Positions 18,042 to 27,903 of a DNA stretch of 64,000 nt are shown one piece after another; the first letter of the stretch is position 1, and every line of letters starts with the position of its first letter. The stretch spans positions 124,001-188,000 of the forward strand of contig NZ_JAHBZI010000001.1 of NCBI RefSeq assembly GCF_019635515.1, written 5' to 3'. The notes under the pieces were generated by a model. It searched no databases. It saw only the letters and a list, made by a program, of their open reading frames with translations, and was not told the DNA's origin. This DNA comes from Sphingomonas sp. (lineage in GTDB: Bacteria > Pseudomonadota > Alphaproteobacteria > Sphingomonadales > Sphingomonadaceae). The position numbers and the translations under genes were made by a program.

Positions 18042-19310
18042 ATGACGCGCTCTGATCCCTCCGCCGAAACCCCCGCGCCCGCCAGTCCCGCCTATCGCGG
18101 GGTCGTGCTGGCGATGCTGCTGCTCGTCTACACCTTCAACTTCGTCGACCGGCAGATCCTCAGCATCCTCGCGCCCGGGATCATGGCCGAGCTGCATCTG
18201 ACCAAGAGCCAGATGGGGTTGCTGGGAGGCATCGCCTTCGCCTCGGTCTATTCGACGCTGGCGATCCCCTTGTCGCTGCTCGCCGACCGGACCAGCCGGA
18301 CCTGGGTGATCACCGGCAGCCTGGCGTTGTGGAGCGGCTTCACCGCCTTGTGCGGGATGGCGGGTAACTTCGCGCAACTGTTCCTGTGCCGATTGGGCGT
18401 CGGCGTTGGCGAGGCGGGGGGCGTCGCGCCCTCCTATGCGGTGATCGCCGATTATTTCCCGGCCGGCAGCCGGGCGCGGGCGCTGGCGATCTATTCCCTC
18501 GGCATCCCGCTCGGCTCGGCGGCGGGGGTGATGCTGGGCGGGCATATCGCCAAGTCGATCGACTGGCGGACGGCGTTCCTCGTCGTCGGGGTGCTCGGCG
18601 TGGCGATCGCGCCGCTGTTCCGGCTGGTGGTGCGCGAGGCGCCGCGGGATCGCTCGGGTGGCGCCGCGCCGGTGCGCGAGGTGTTCGGGATGCTGGCGCG
18701 CAAGCGGAGCTTCTGGCTGCTGGCGTTCGGCGCCTCGGCGAGCTCGATGCTGGGCTACGGGCTGGCCTTCTGGCTGCCGACGCTGATGAAGGAGAGCTTC
18801 GGGCTCGATCCGGCGCAGACCGGCAATTTCTATGGCGCGATCCTGCTGCTCGGCGGGATCGCCGGCGTGCTGGCGGGTGGGTTCATCGGCGACCGGCTCG
18901 GCGCGCGCGACCGGGGCGCCTATGCGCGGCTTCCGGCGATCGCCTTCGTGCTGGCGGTGCCGTTGTTCGCGGGCGGCGTGATGTCGAGCACGGTGACCGC
19001 CGCGTTCCTGTTCTTCGTGGTGCCGCAGGCGCTGGCCTATGTCTGGCTGGGGCCGGTGATCTCGGCGGTGCAGCACCTCGTGCCCGCGCATATGCGCGCG
19101 ACCGCCTCGGCGAGCTTCCTGCTGATCAACAATCTGATCGGCCTGGGCGTCGGCATCTATGTCCTGGGCGGGCTCGCCGATGCGCTGGCGCCGCGGTTTG
19201 GCGGCGAGGCGTTGCGCTATGCGATGCTGTTCAGCCTGGTCTGTTATCTGATCGCGGCGCTGCTGATGTGGCTCGCCGCCAAACCGCTCAGCGAGGAATG
19301 GGTGGAATAG
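18042..19310 (+). CDS. MFS transporter (spinster-like)
   Basis: The protein has 422 residues with about 12 membrane helices. YTFNFVDRQILSILAPGI and the cytoplasmic-loop motif LLADRTSRTW (MFS motif A, G/A-D-R) after helix 2 are visible. So is GVGEAGGVAPSYAVIADYFP, typical of the spinster-like family common beside sphingomonad TonB receptors. The start MTRSDPSAET at 18042 has GAGG six bases upstream; MRSPM at 18030 is an alternative. It probably moves the substrate of the neighbouring receptor across the inner membrane. Confidence 0.9.
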   Translation: MTRSDPSAETPAPASPAYRGVVLAMLLLVYTFNFVDRQILSILAPGIMAELHLTKSQMGLLGGIAFASVYSTLAIPLSLLADRTSRTWVITGSLALWSGFTALCGMAGNFAQLFLCRLGVGVGEAGGVAPSYAVIADYFPAGSRARALAIYSLGIPLGSAAGVMLGGHIAKSIDWRTAFLVVGVLGVAIAPLFRLVVREAPRDRSGGAAPVREVFGMLARKRSFWLLAFGASASSMLGYGLAFWLPTLMKESFGLDPAQTGNFYGAILLLGGIAGVLAGGFIGDRLGARDRGAYARLPAIAFVLAVPLFAGGVMSSTVTAAFLFFVVPQALAYVWLGPVISAVQHLVPAHMRATASASFLLINNLIGLGVGIYVLGGLADALAPRFGGEALRYAMLFSLVCYLIAALLMWLAAKPLSEEWVE

Positions 19311-19379
19311 CGGAAACACCGTCACTTGCCCGGTTCCAGCATTTGCGCAATCGTGCACCCAATGTGACGGGAGGGGACG

Positions 19380-19802
19380 ATGGGGGCGGCGCCGACCAAT
19401 GCCGAACGCATTCGCCAGGCTTATGCGCGCTGGGCGGAGACCAAGGGCGAAAGCGCCGACCTGTTCGTCGATATGCTCGCCGACGATGTCGTGATGACGA
19501 CCGCGCTCGATCCTTCCGAACCGCATCCGTTGGCGCAGGCGCGCAAGGGCAAGCAATTCGCCAGCGACTATCTGGAATCGCTGGCGCTCAATCTGACGAT
19601 GCTCGATTACCCGACCGAGGAGGTGATCGACGGCGGCGACACGGTGGTGTGGATCGGCAGCTGCCACTGGCGCGACCGGGCGAGCGGCCGCGAGGCGCAC
19701 ACTCCCAAGGTCGATATCTGGCGTTTCGAAGGGGGCAAGGCGGTGAGCGTGCTCGAAATGTTCGACACGCTGGGATTCGCGCGCTTCAACCGGATGATCT
19801 GA
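19380..19802 (+). CDS. NTF2-like (SnoaL-type) fold protein
   Basis: The protein has 140 residues, with ERIRQAYARWAETKGESADLFVDMLADDVVMTT, a central SCHWRDRASGREAHTP strand and IWRFEGGKAVSVLEMFDT. These are the cone-shaped alpha/beta pattern of SnoaL/NTF2 proteins (ketosteroid isomerase-like, many with unknown ligands). A GGGAGGGG ribosome-binding site precedes ATG 19380. It lies 69 bp after the MFS gene and may be in the same transcript; its substrate is unknown. Confidence 0.8.
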   Translation: MGAAPTNAERIRQAYARWAETKGESADLFVDMLADDVVMTTALDPSEPHPLAQARKGKQFASDYLESLALNLTMLDYPTEEVIDGGDTVVWIGSCHWRDRASGREAHTPKVDIWRFEGGKAVSVLEMFDTLGFARFNRMI

Positions 19803-19951
19803 CCTGTCCGATACTTCGGCAAGTTCACCGACCCGCGCTTTTCCGGAAGCGCCGGACCCGGGCGGATTGGCTATAAATATGGCTGTAGCCGAGGAGACCC
19901 CGCCTTGCGGATCCGCCTTCCCGAAGGGCAGCATTTTACGGGCCGATGGGC

Positions 19952-19992
19952 GGGCCGGGCGCTTCCCCTGACAGGGCGCCCGGCCCGTTTCC
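19952..19992 (+). terminator. Strong GC hairpin between the NTF2-like gene and prfC
   Basis: A perfect 11-bp stem is formed by GGGCCGGGCGC (19952-19962) and GCGCCCGGCCC (19976-19986). It is followed by GTTTCC, a weak T run on the + strand. It could end transcription of the NTF2-like gene or of a short RNA encoded in 19870-19986. On the - strand it follows prfC but has no T run. Confidence 0.45.
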
Positions 19993-19996
19993 GAGT

Positions 19997-21592
19997 CTAG
20001 CGCTCGCGGGTCGCGGCGAATTTCACCCTGGCATAGCGATCGGCGATATAGCCGACTTCCCACGCCGACTTGGCCATGAAGACGGGATTGCCGTCGCGGT
20101 CCCTGGCCATCGCGCCGCGGTTCAACGCCATGAATTCGGCGAGATCCTTGGGATCGTCGGCGGATATCCAGCGCGCGGTTTCGAACGGCGCCATCTCCAG
20201 CCCCGCGGCAACCTTATACTCCGCGTCGAGGCGGCTGAGCAGCACTTCGAGCTGAAGCTGGCCGACCACGCCGATCACCCAGTTCGAGCCGATCTCGGGA
20301 TAGAAGACCTGGGTCACGCCCTCCTCGGCCATATCGTCCAGAGCCTTGCGGAGCTGCTTGGTCTTGGTCGGATCCTTGAGCGCGACGCGGCGGAGGATTT
20401 CGGGGGCGAAATTGGGAAGGCCGGTGAAGCGGACATCGGCCTTCTCGCTGAGCGTATCGCCGACGCGCAGCACGCCGTGATTGGGAATGCCGATGATGTC
20501 GCCGGGATAGGCTTCGTCGGCCAGTTCGCGTTCGCGGGCGAAGAACAGGATCGGCGAATGGATCGCGATCGGCTTGCCGTGTCCCGTCGGGGTCAGCTTC
20601 ATGCCGCGCCTGAAGGTGCCTGAAACCAGCCGCATGAAAGCGATGCGGTCGCGGTGGTTGGGGTCCATATTCGCCTGGACCTTGAACACGAAACCGGTGA
20701 CTTCATCGCGCGTCGGTTCGACCGGGGCCGGCTCGGCGGGCAGCGCGTGCGGCGGCGGAGCGTGGCGGGCGATGGCGTCGATCAGTGAATCGACGCCGAA
20801 CTCCTTGAGCGCCGAGCCGAAATATACGGGCGTGAGATCGCCGTTGCGATAGGCTTCGGCATCGAATTCAGGGTAGCCGATCGCGGCGAGCTCGAGATCC
20901 TCACGCAATTTGGCGACGCCCTCGGCGGAGAGGATCTCGTCGAGCCGGGGATCGTCGAGGCCGGTCGTCTGGATCACCTTGCCCTGAAACTCGCGGCTGT
21001 CGCCCGAGGGCAGCAGCAGCCGGTGGTTGACCAGATCGTAAATCCCTTCGAACGCACCGCCCATGCCGACCGGCCAGGTCATCGGCGTCACGTCGAGCGC
21101 GAGCAGGTCGGCGATCTCGTCCAATGTCTCGAAGATCTGGCGGCCTTCGCGATCGACCTTGTTGACGAAGGTGATGATCGGGACGCTGCGCAGGCGGCAG
21201 ACTTCGAAGAGCTTGCGCGTCTGACTCTCGATGCCCTTGGCGACGTCGATCACCATCACCGCCGAATCGACCGCGGTGAGCGTGCGATAGGTGTCTTCGC
21301 TGAAGTCCTCGTGGCCGGGCGTGTCGAGCAGGTTGAAGGTGGTGATGTCTCCGTCGGCATTCGGGCGCTCGAAGGTCATCACCGACGAGGTTACCGAGAT
21401 GCCACGCTGCTGCTCGATCTTCATCCAGTCCGAACGGGCGCGGCGGGCCTGTCCGCGCGCCTTGACCTCACCCGCGAGATGGATCGCGCCACCGAACAGC
21501 AGCAGCTTTTCGGTGAGCGTGGTCTTGCCGGCGTCGGGGTGCGAGATGATCGCGAAGGTACGTCGAGAATTTATGGGGTCGTTGGAAGGCAT
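19997..21592 (-). CDS. prfC: Peptide chain release factor 3
   Basis: The translational GTPase has 531 residues. G1 is HPDAGKTTL, G3 is DTPGHEDFSEDTYRTL, G4 is NKVDRE, and the switch I region has QQRGISVTSSVM. These together with overall length and the C-terminal ISADDPKDLAEF identify RF3 rather than EF-G or LepA. RF3 recycles RF1/RF2 from the ribosome after peptide release. The gene stands alone, convergent with the NTF2-like gene and followed by the aldose epimerase gene upstream on the same strand. Confidence 0.96.
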   Translation of the reverse strand: MPSNDPINSRRTFAIISHPDAGKTTLTEKLLLFGGAIHLAGEVKARGQARRARSDWMKIEQQRGISVTSSVMTFERPNADGDITTFNLLDTPGHEDFSEDTYRTLTAVDSAVMVIDVAKGIESQTRKLFEVCRLRSVPIITFVNKVDREGRQIFETLDEIADLLALDVTPMTWPVGMGGAFEGIYDLVNHRLLLPSGDSREFQGKVIQTTGLDDPRLDEILSAEGVAKLREDLELAAIGYPEFDAEAYRNGDLTPVYFGSALKEFGVDSLIDAIARHAPPPHALPAEPAPVEPTRDEVTGFVFKVQANMDPNHRDRIAFMRLVSGTFRRGMKLTPTGHGKPIAIHSPILFFARERELADEAYPGDIIGIPNHGVLRVGDTLSEKADVRFTGLPNFAPEILRRVALKDPTKTKQLRKALDDMAEEGVTQVFYPEIGSNWVIGVVGQLQLEVLLSRLDAEYKVAAGLEMAPFETARWISADDPKDLAEFMALNRGAMARDRDGNPVFMAKSAWEVGYIADRYARVKFAATRER

Positions 21593-21609
21593 GGCGCGCC
21601 TCTAGCGGC

Positions 21610-22476
21610 TCAATCGGCCAGCGTCACCTGCATGCTGAAGGTGCGGGCTTCGCCTGGTGCGAAGCGGAGGATGCCGGGCTTGTCCCATATCTCGCCGGTG
21701 AAGCCATGCGGATCGGCCACGCCGTGCCACGGCTCGATACATACATAGCGCGCCCCGGGCTTGGTCCAGATGCCGAGCGCGGGGGTGCCGGGGAACGCGA
21801 TGTCGAGCGCCACGCCTTGGCCCTCATAGCGGAGGGCGCGGCTGTTGACCGGGTTCCACACCAGCGCATCGCGTTCGAACAGCGCGTCGGCGAGATGGAG
21901 CGTGCGGCCGTCGAGCGGGCTCGGCCAGGGCTTGTCGTCCATCCAGCCACCGAGGGTGATCGCGGAGAGATCGCCCTCGTCCTCGGTGAAGACGATGCGG
22001 TGACCGGACTTGGTGCCTCCGCCGGGAAGCGGCCAGGCGAAAGCGGGGTGGAAGCCGAACGAGGCGGGCATGTCGCGGTCGCCGGTACTGGTGACCGTCA
22101 CATCCATCGACAATGTGGCACCGGTCAGGGTGAAGGCGGCGTCGAGGGTGAAAGCGAAGGGGTAGACCGTGCGGGTCTGGTCATTGTCGGCGAGGCGGAA
22201 GACGGCGCGGTTCGCGGCTTGCTCGATCAGGGCGAAGGGCTGGCGCCGGGCAAAGCCGTGTTGGGAGAGCGGATATTGCCGGCCATCGAGCTGGTATTTG
22301 TCATCCATCAATCGCCCGACGATCGGGAACAGCAACGGCGCGCGGCCGGTCCAGAAGGCGGGATCGGCGTCGGTCATCAGCTCGCGGCCAGCGATGTCCT
22401 TGAGCGAGGAAAGCTCGGCGCCGAACGGGTTGATGGCGGCCGTCAGGTGGTCGCTGGCGATTTCGATCATCTTCAT
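21610..22476 (-). CDS. Aldose 1-epimerase family protein
   Basis: The protein has 288 residues. INPFGAELSSLKD at the N-terminus, LFPIVGRL, LSQHGFARRQPF (family His) and FHPAFAWPLPGG and IEPWHGVADPHGF are motifs of the YeaD/LacX-like branch of the galactose mutarotase fold. It probably interconverts anomers of a sugar or sugar phosphate. It starts just beyond prfC on the same strand (17-bp gap), so it may share a transcript. It is distinct from the classical galM at 61485-62534. Confidence 0.85.
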   Translation of the reverse strand: MKMIEIASDHLTAAINPFGAELSSLKDIAGRELMTDADPAFWTGRAPLLFPIVGRLMDDKYQLDGRQYPLSQHGFARRQPFALIEQAANRAVFRLADNDQTRTVYPFAFTLDAAFTLTGATLSMDVTVTSTGDRDMPASFGFHPAFAWPLPGGGTKSGHRIVFTEDEGDLSAITLGGWMDDKPWPSPLDGRTLHLADALFERDALVWNPVNSRALRYEGQGVALDIAFPGTPALGIWTKPGARYVCIEPWHGVADPHGFTGEIWDKPGILRFAPGEARTFSMQVTLAD

Positions 22477-22480
22477 CCCT

Positions 22481-22680
22481 CGTCACCCTGAACTTGTTTG
22501 GTGTTCATGCCAGTCGAGCATGTGTCTCCTGTGGTTCCCCGGCGAAGGCCGGGGCCCAGGTGGAAAGGTGGCCGTAACGAAGCGCAGCGTTCGCCAATAT
22601 CGGTCTCCCAACTGGGCCCCGGCCTCCGCCGGGGAACCGCATATGTTCGAGCGGGATAAGCACCAACTTGTTCCGGAGTC
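22481..22680 (-). repeat. Dispersed 200-bp palindromic repeat, family B, copy 1
   Basis: Inner arms TTCCCCGGCGAAGGCCGGGGCCCA and its inverted partner TGGGCCCCGGCCTCCGCCGGGGAACC are separated by about 60 bp. The outer arms (ACTTGTTTGGTGTTCATGCC ... GATAAGCACCAACTTGTTCC) also pair. Its reverse complement aligns along nearly the whole length with 38186-38386. It occupies most of the gap between the epimerase and SDR genes. Confidence 0.85.
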
Positions 22681-22730
22681 TAACGATCCACAAGCGCTAT
22701 CGCCTGTTGCGCCGGGGATGCTGAAGCTGG

Positions 22731-23474
22731 CTACACTTCGCGGTGGACAGCGAAGGGCTGCCAGCTCTGGTTGACCGGCATCAGCTCGATCGCATTGATG
22801 TTGAGGTGTGGCGGCAGCGTCGCGACCCACAGCAAGGTTTCGGCGATATCATCCCCGGTCATCGGATCGACGCCGCCATAGAGCTTGTCGGAAGTTTCCT
22901 GGCTGCCGGTGCGGACCAGCGTGAATTCGGTCTCGGCCATGCCGGGTTCGATCGAAGTGACGCGGACGCCGGTGCCGTGGAGATCGGCGCGCAGATCGAG
23001 GCTGAACTGGCGGACGAACGCCTTGGACGCGGCGTAGACGTTGCCGCCGGGATAGGGATAGGTCGCGGCGACGGACGACAGATTGATGATCGCACCCTTG
23101 CGTTCGACGAGCATCGGCAGCAGCTTGTGGGTGATCGAGACCAGGGCGGTGATGTTGGTGTCGATCATCGTCGTCCAGTTGGACAATTTGGCCTTGTGCG
23201 CGGGCTCCATGCCGAGCGCGAGGCCGGCATTGTTGATGAGCAGGTCGATGTCGCGGAATGCGGCGGGCAAGGCGCCGAGCGCGGCGTCGCGGGCGGCTTC
23301 GTCGCGCACGTCGAATTCGGCGGCGTGGAAACGCTCGCCCAGTTCCGCCGACAGCGCGGCGAGGCGATCGGCACGGCGGCCGGTGCCGATGACGTGCCAC
23401 CCAGCCGCGACGAACGCGCGCGCGGCGGCTTCGCCGATCCCGGAGGTGGCGCCGGTGATGAGTGCGCTGGCCAT
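22731..23474 (-). CDS. SDR family NAD(P)-dependent oxidoreductase (YdfG-like)
   Basis: The protein has 247 residues. The Rossmann motif TGATSGIG starts at residue 7, NNAG follows in the middle, the catalytic Ser is in LSSVAATYPYPGGNVY, and YAASK is the catalytic Tyr-Lys pair. This is a classical short-chain dehydrogenase, and the C-terminal NINAIELMPVNQSWQPF resembles the YdfG group of 3-hydroxy acid/serine dehydrogenases. GTGRRADRLAAL after beta-2 suggests NADP preference. The substrate is not determined by the sequence. Confidence 0.88.
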   Translation of the reverse strand: MASALITGATSGIGEAAARAFVAAGWHVIGTGRRADRLAALSAELGERFHAAEFDVRDEAARDAALGALPAAFRDIDLLINNAGLALGMEPAHKAKLSNWTTMIDTNITALVSITHKLLPMLVERKGAIINLSSVAATYPYPGGNVYAASKAFVRQFSLDLRADLHGTGVRVTSIEPGMAETEFTLVRTGSQETSDKLYGGVDPMTGDDIAETLLWVATLPPHLNINAIELMPVNQSWQPFAVHREV

Positions 23475-23492
23475 GGGGTACCCTCCAAGTCT

Positions 23493-23599
23493 ATCATCCC
23501 GGACCGGGTCCGGGATCCGCTAAGCCGCGAGCTTTGGACTCGAGCCTCTTCGCGCATTTCCTTGCCGACCGGTGGACCCCGGCACAAGGCCGGGGTGAC
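23493..23599. repeat. Palindromic repeat, family C, copy 1
   Basis: The palindrome ATCCCGGACCGGGTCCGGGAT at 23496-23516 is followed about 55 bp later by GGACCCCGGCACAAGGCCGGGGTGAC at 23574-23599. The second block is repeated exactly at 38441-38466, again preceded by GTCCGGGATCC. It fills the gap between the SDR gene and pheT. Confidence 0.8.
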
Positions 23600-23607
23600 G
23601 GTTTGCG

Positions 23608-25974
23608 TTAGCCGCGAAGGGTTGCGCCCAATTTAGCCGCCGCCGCCACGATCTTGTCGGCGAGCGCCTTGAGTTCCTCGTCGGTGAAGCTCCTGTCGCC
23701 GGGCTGGAGCGTTACCTCCAGGCCGAGCGATTTCTGGCCTTCGGGCACGCCCTGTCCGGCGAAGACATCGAACAGGCGGGCGTCGGTGATAACCGTCTTG
23801 TCGGCGCCCTTGACGGCACGGACGAGATCGCCGGCTGCGAGCGCATTTGGGACGAGGAAGGCGAAGTCGCGGGTTACCGCCTGCAATGCCGGCGGCGTAT
23901 AGGGCACGCGCATGAAACCGGCGGTGCCCTTCTTCGCGGGAAGCGCGTCGAGATAGAGCTCGACCGCGGCGACATCACCGTCGAGGTCGAACGCCTTGAG
24001 GACGCCGGGGTGGACCATGCCGAAGGCGGCGAGGATCGTCTTGGGGCCGAGGCGCAGCGTGGCCGACTGGCCGGGGTGATAGACTTCACCCGCTTCGCCC
24101 ATGACTTGCAGGTTGGCGATGGGGGCGCCGGCGGCTTCGAGCAGTGCCAGTGCTTCGGCCTTGGCGTCGAACGCGCCGAAGTTCCGAGCCTTGCCGGCTT
24201 GCCAGCCGCGCGGGGTGCGCGAGCCGGCGAGGATCACACCGAGCGTCAGGCGCTCCTTGTCGGCGAGATAGCGCCGGCCGAGTTCGAAGACGCGGACGCT
24301 GGAGGCACCGCGCTTGAGGTTGCGTTCCGCCGCGGCGAGGAGGCCGGGGAGCAATGAGGGCCGCATGACCTTCATGTCTTCGCTGATCGGATTGGCCAGC
24401 GACCAGGCGCCGCCGCCGAACGGGGTGGCTTGGCTTTCCGAGATGAAGCTCCAGGTGACGGCTTCGTGCAGGCCGCGCGCGGCGGCGGTGCGGCGGAGCT
24501 TGCGCTCGAGCTTCTGCTCGGGCGTCGCGGTCGGGCGGGCGACGCCGGGGATGCGCGGCAGCGGCGTGGAAGGGACATTGTCGATGCCGTGGATGCGGAT
24601 GACTTCCTCGACCAGATCGGGCGCGCCATCGACATCGCGGCGCCAGCTGGGGACGGTGACGTTCCAGCCGTCCAGCACGAAGCCGAGGTTTTCGAGAATG
24701 ATCCGTTGCTCGGCCTCGGGCACGGCGAGGCCGCCGAGGGTTTCGGCGAGTGTCGGATCGTAGGCGATGATTTTGTCCGGCACGGGCGGGGTGCCGGCGC
24801 GCGTGACCTCGCTGGCGGTACCACCGCAGATTTCCGTCACAAGCCGTGCGGCGATGGCGATACCATCGTCGAGGAACGCCGGATCGACGCCGCGCTCGAA
24901 GCGGGTACGGGCGTCGCTGGTCAGCATCAGCTTCTGGCCGGTGCGGGCGATATGCTCGGGATCGAAATAGGCGCATTCGATCAGGACATCGGTGGTGGCG
25001 TCCGAGCAGCCCGAATGCTCGCCGCCCATGATGCCGCCGATATCGTGTGCGCCTGCATCGTCGGCGATGACGGTCATGCTCGAGGTCAGCGTGTAGGTCT
25101 TGCCGTTGAGGGCGAGGGCCTGTTCGCCGTCCTTTGCCTTGCGGGCAACGAGGCCGCCCTTGAGCCTGGCGCGGTCATAGACGTGGAGCGGGCGGCCGAG
25201 ATCGAACATCACGTAATTGGTGATATCGACCAGCGCCGAGATCGGCTTCTGCCCGATCGCGGCGAGGCGCTTGCGCATCCATTCGGGCGCTTCGCCATTG
25301 GTGACGCCCGAGACGGTCTGGCCGTAATAGGCCGGGCAGCCTGCGCGGTCCTCGATGCGGACGTCGGGGCCGGGGCCGCTGGTGGCGACCCGGCGGGTGT
25401 CGAGCGGTTTGAGCGTGCCGAGACCTGCCGCCGCCAGATCGCGGGCGATGCCGCGGACGCCCATGCAATCCTGGCGGTTCGGGGTGATCGAGACATCGAC
25501 CACCGGATCGTTGAGGCCGGCATAATCGGGGAAGGGCGTGCCGATGGGCGCATCGGCGGGAAGCTCGATGATGCCTTCATGGTCCTCGCCGAGTTCGAGC
25601 TCGCGGGTCGAGCACATCATGCCGTTGGATTCGACGCCGCGCACGGCGGCGACCTTCAGTTCCATGCCGTTTGCCGGAACCACCGCGCCGGGGAGGCCGA
25701 GCACGCCGACGAGTCCGGCGCGGGCGTTGGGTGCACCGCAGACGACGGTGAGCGGCGCGCCTTCGCCGGTATCGACGGTCAGCACCTGCAATTTGTCGGC
25801 CTGGGGGTGGCGTTCGGCGGTGAGGACCTTGGCGACGCGGAAGCCGGCAAGCTTCTCGCCGGGGTTTTCCACGCCTTCGACTTCGAGGCCGATGCGGGTC
25901 AGCGCCTCGACGATCGCGTCGAGGGTGGCATCGGTGTCGAGATGCTCCTTGAGCCAGCTCAGGGTGAACTTCAT
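23608..25974 (-). CDS. pheT: Phenylalanine-tRNA ligase beta subunit
   Basis: The protein has 788 residues from ATG 25974 ([14 protein letters not shown]); the frame extends upstream but this is the conserved start. The N-terminal tRNA-binding EMAP-like domain has [21 protein letters not shown], the central B3/B4 and B5 domains include [14 protein letters not shown] and [11 protein letters not shown], and the C-terminal FDX-ACB domain carries [18 protein letters not shown]. It forms the alpha2-beta2 PheRS with the upstream pheS, whose stop overlaps this start by 4 bp. Confidence 0.97.
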   Translation of the reverse strand: MKFTLSWLKEHLDTDATLDAIVEALTRIGLEVEGVENPGEKLAGFRVAKVLTAERHPQADKLQVLTVDTGEGAPLTVVCGAPNARAGLVGVLGLPGAVVPANGMELKVAAVRGVESNGMMCSTRELELGEDHEGIIELPADAPIGTPFPDYAGLNDPVVDVSITPNRQDCMGVRGIARDLAAAGLGTLKPLDTRRVATSGPGPDVRIEDRAGCPAYYGQTVSGVTNGEAPEWMRKRLAAIGQKPISALVDITNYVMFDLGRPLHVYDRARLKGGLVARKAKDGEQALALNGKTYTLTSSMTVIADDAGAHDIGGIMGGEHSGCSDATTDVLIECAYFDPEHIARTGQKLMLTSDARTRFERGVDPAFLDDGIAIAARLVTEICGGTASEVTRAGTPPVPDKIIAYDPTLAETLGGLAVPEAEQRIILENLGFVLDGWNVTVPSWRRDVDGAPDLVEEVIRIHGIDNVPSTPLPRIPGVARPTATPEQKLERKLRRTAAARGLHEAVTWSFISESQATPFGGGAWSLANPISEDMKVMRPSLLPGLLAAAERNLKRGASSVRVFELGRRYLADKERLTLGVILAGSRTPRGWQAGKARNFGAFDAKAEALALLEAAGAPIANLQVMGEAGEVYHPGQSATLRLGPKTILAAFGMVHPGVLKAFDLDGDVAAVELYLDALPAKKGTAGFMRVPYTPPALQAVTRDFAFLVPNALAAGDLVRAVKGADKTVITDARLFDVFAGQGVPEGQKSLGLEVTLQPGDRSFTDEELKALADKIVAAAAKLGATLRG

Positions 25975-27050
25975 GCGCCGACTCCCCCGCTCAGCGTGGG
26001 CACATCGAGTGCCGAGAAGCCGTAATGCCTGAGCCAGCGCATATCGCCGTCGAAGAAGGCGCGCAGATCGTCCATGCCGTATTTGAGCATGGCAAGGCGA
26101 TCGATGCCGCAGCCGAAGGCGAAGCCCTGCCATTCGTTCGGATCATAGCCGCCGGCCTCGATCACCTTGCGGTGGACCATGCCGCTGCCAAGGACTTCCA
26201 TCCAGCCTTCCGAGCCGCCGATGACGCGCTTGCCGTTGACCACCGAGAAGCCGACATCGACCTCCGCGCTGGGCTCGGTGAAGGGGAAATAGCTGGGGCG
26301 CAGGCGCAGCACGATATCGTCGCGCTCGAAGAACGCCTTGAGGAAGGTCTCCAGCGTCCATTTGAGATGGCCGAGGGTAATCCCCTTGTCGATCACCAGA
26401 CCTTCGACCTGATGGAACATCGGGGTGTGGGTGGCGTCCGAATCCGAGCGATAGGTGCGGCCCGGGGCGATGATGCGGACCGGCTGGTTGCCGCCCGCGG
26501 CCTTCATCGCGCGGATCTGCACCGGCGAAGTGTGGGTGCGCAGCACCATCGGGGTTTCGTGCTCCCCGGCGAGATAGAAGGTGTCGTGCATCGCCCGGGC
26601 GGGATGCGTCTCGGGGATGTTGAGGGCGGTGAAATTATGCCAGTCGTCCTCGATCTCGGGGCCGGTGGCGACGGCGAAGCCCAAGTCGGCGAAGATCTCG
26701 GCCAGCTCGTCCATCACCTGGCTGACCGGGTGAACCGAGCCAGGGGCGATCGCATCGACCGGGAGCGTCATGTCAAGGGTTTCGGACGCGAGGCGGGCGT
26801 CCATGGCGAGACGCTCAAGCGAGAATTTGCGCGCCGAGAGTGCTTCGGTGACCGCTTCGCGCAGGGCATGGATGCGCGGGCCGGTTTCCTGGCGCTCCTC
26901 GGGCGACATGCCCCCCAGGGTCTTGAGCAGGCCAGTGACCGCGCCCTGCTTGCCGAGCGCATGGACGCGCAACGCTTCGATGGCGTCGAGGCCGGTTGCG
27001 GCCTGGATGGAGCCGAGCAGGTCGGTCCGAAGCTGGTCTAGGTCGGTCAT
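25971..27050 (-). CDS. pheS: Phenylalanine-tRNA ligase alpha subunit
   Basis: The protein has 359 residues from ATG 27050, with AGAGGA as ribosome-binding site. An N-terminal coiled-coil ([23 protein letters not shown]) precedes the class II catalytic core. The motifs are [19 protein letters not shown], the motif-2 region [11 protein letters not shown]...FRSD-type loop [21 protein letters not shown], and [13 protein letters not shown] as motif 3. It aminoacylates tRNA-Phe together with PheT. It lies about 50 bp beyond the rplT terminator, so part of its transcription may read through from rpmI-rplT. Confidence 0.97.
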   Translation of the reverse strand: MTDLDQLRTDLLGSIQAATGLDAIEALRVHALGKQGAVTGLLKTLGGMSPEERQETGPRIHALREAVTEALSARKFSLERLAMDARLASETLDMTLPVDAIAPGSVHPVSQVMDELAEIFADLGFAVATGPEIEDDWHNFTALNIPETHPARAMHDTFYLAGEHETPMVLRTHTSPVQIRAMKAAGGNQPVRIIAPGRTYRSDSDATHTPMFHQVEGLVIDKGITLGHLKWTLETFLKAFFERDDIVLRLRPSYFPFTEPSAEVDVGFSVVNGKRVIGGSEGWMEVLGSGMVHRKVIEAGGYDPNEWQGFAFGCGIDRLAMLKYGMDDLRAFFDGDMRWLRHYGFSALDVPTLSGGVGA

Positions 27051-27095
27051 GAAATCCTCTGGCGAACTTGGAAGGGGCTCTAGCGGGGGAGGAGG

Positions 27096-27133
27096 CAAAG
27101 AAAAAGGGCGCCGGTGTTGCCACCGGCGCCCCG
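27096..27133 (-). terminator. Intrinsic terminator after rplT
   Basis: On the - strand GGGCGCCGGTG pairs with CACCGGCGCCC (hairpin at 27106-27132) and is followed by TTTTTCTTTG. It lies between rplT and pheS and could act as an attenuator for pheST. Confidence 0.85.
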
Positions 27134-27156
27134 TTTCTCGGTCGCTACAGGTCGCC

Positions 27157-27522
27157 TCAGGCGGCCTGGGGCAGAGCCGCCTTCGCCTGCGCGATGATGG
27201 CGGTAAACGCTTCACCTTCGTGCATCGCGATGTCGGCCAGGACCTTCCGGTCGAGCTCGATGCCGGCGAGCTTCAGCCCGTGCATGAACTGCGAATAGGT
27301 CAGACCCTCGGCGCGGACGCCGGCGTTGATGCGCTGGATCCAAAGCCCACGGAAGGTGCGCTTCTTAACCTTGCGATCGCGATAGGCGTACTGTCCGGCC
27401 TTTTCGACGGCCTGGCGGGCGATGCGGATCGTGTTGTTGCGGCGGCCATAATAGCCCTTAGCCTGCTCTAAGATTCTCTTATGCTTGGCCTTGGTGGTCG
27501 TACCGCGCTTAACTCGTGCCAT
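27157..27522 (-). CDS. rplT: 50S ribosomal protein L20
   Basis: The protein has 121 residues. The sequence [44 protein letters not shown] and [24 protein letters not shown] is L20 throughout. L20 is an early assembly protein of the large subunit and in other bacteria represses its own operon through the mRNA leader. It follows rpmI with a 15-bp gap. Confidence 0.98.
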   Translation of the reverse strand: MARVKRGTTTKAKHKRILEQAKGYYGRRNNTIRIARQAVEKAGQYAYRDRKVKKRTFRGLWIQRINAGVRAEGLTYSQFMHGLKLAGIELDRKVLADIAMHEGEAFTAIIAQAKAALPQAA

Positions 27523-27537
27523 GTGTCAGGCCCTCCC

Positions 27538-27741
27538 TTACTTCAGGCCGTACGGCGCCCAGGCGAGAACCCGGGCGGTATCGGCATCGGCGAGCACGGA
27601 GGTGCCGCGATTCTGGCGGATATACTTCGCATTGTGCGAAATCAGGCGGTGGCGCTTGCCGGCGACTCCGTGCTTCACCTTGCCGGTGGCGGTGAGCTTG
27701 AAGCGCTTCTTGACGCCGCTCTTGGTCTTGAGCTTGGGCAT
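27538..27741 (-). CDS. rpmI: 50S ribosomal protein L35
   Basis: The protein has 67 residues, [25 protein letters not shown] then [11 protein letters not shown], the basic L35 signature. An AAGGAG ribosome-binding site lies upstream. infC, the usual upstream partner of rpmI-rplT, is not in the window; on its upstream side is the divergent AsmA-like gene. Confidence 0.97.
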   Translation of the reverse strand: MPKLKTKSGVKKRFKLTATGKVKHGVAGKRHRLISHNAKYIRQNRGTSVLADADTARVLAWAPYGLK

Positions 27742-27830
27742 TTTGGTCTCCTTATGATCTCAAGCGTGCGAACAGCCGCGGCAGCCCTTGATGGCCGGGC
27801 GTGTTCCTGAAGTGCTCGAGGAAAGCGGGG

Positions 27831-27859
27831 CGCATAGCGAGACTCGCGCTGCGATGCAA
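27831..27859 (-). promoter_or_regulatory. Putative promoter of rpmI-rplT
   Basis: On the - strand TTGCAT (27859-27854) and TATGCG (27836-27831) are spaced 17 bp. This would give a leader of about 80 nt before rpmI, long enough for an L20-type control element, though no such structure was confirmed. Confidence 0.45.
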
Positions 27860-27903
27860 CCTGAGTCGGGGAACCCCTTGGGCGGTAAGCGCTTTAAAGG
27901 CCG

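Noticed and set aside
17847..20063. A 738-residue frame on the - strand opposite the MFS gene
   Set aside because: Arg/His/Gln-rich shadow running across a repeat and into prfC; no ribosome-binding site or motif.
22301..22693. Short frames in the 22481-22680 and 38186-38386 regions
   Set aside because: They lie in palindromic repeat DNA and have no ribosome-binding site or conservation.
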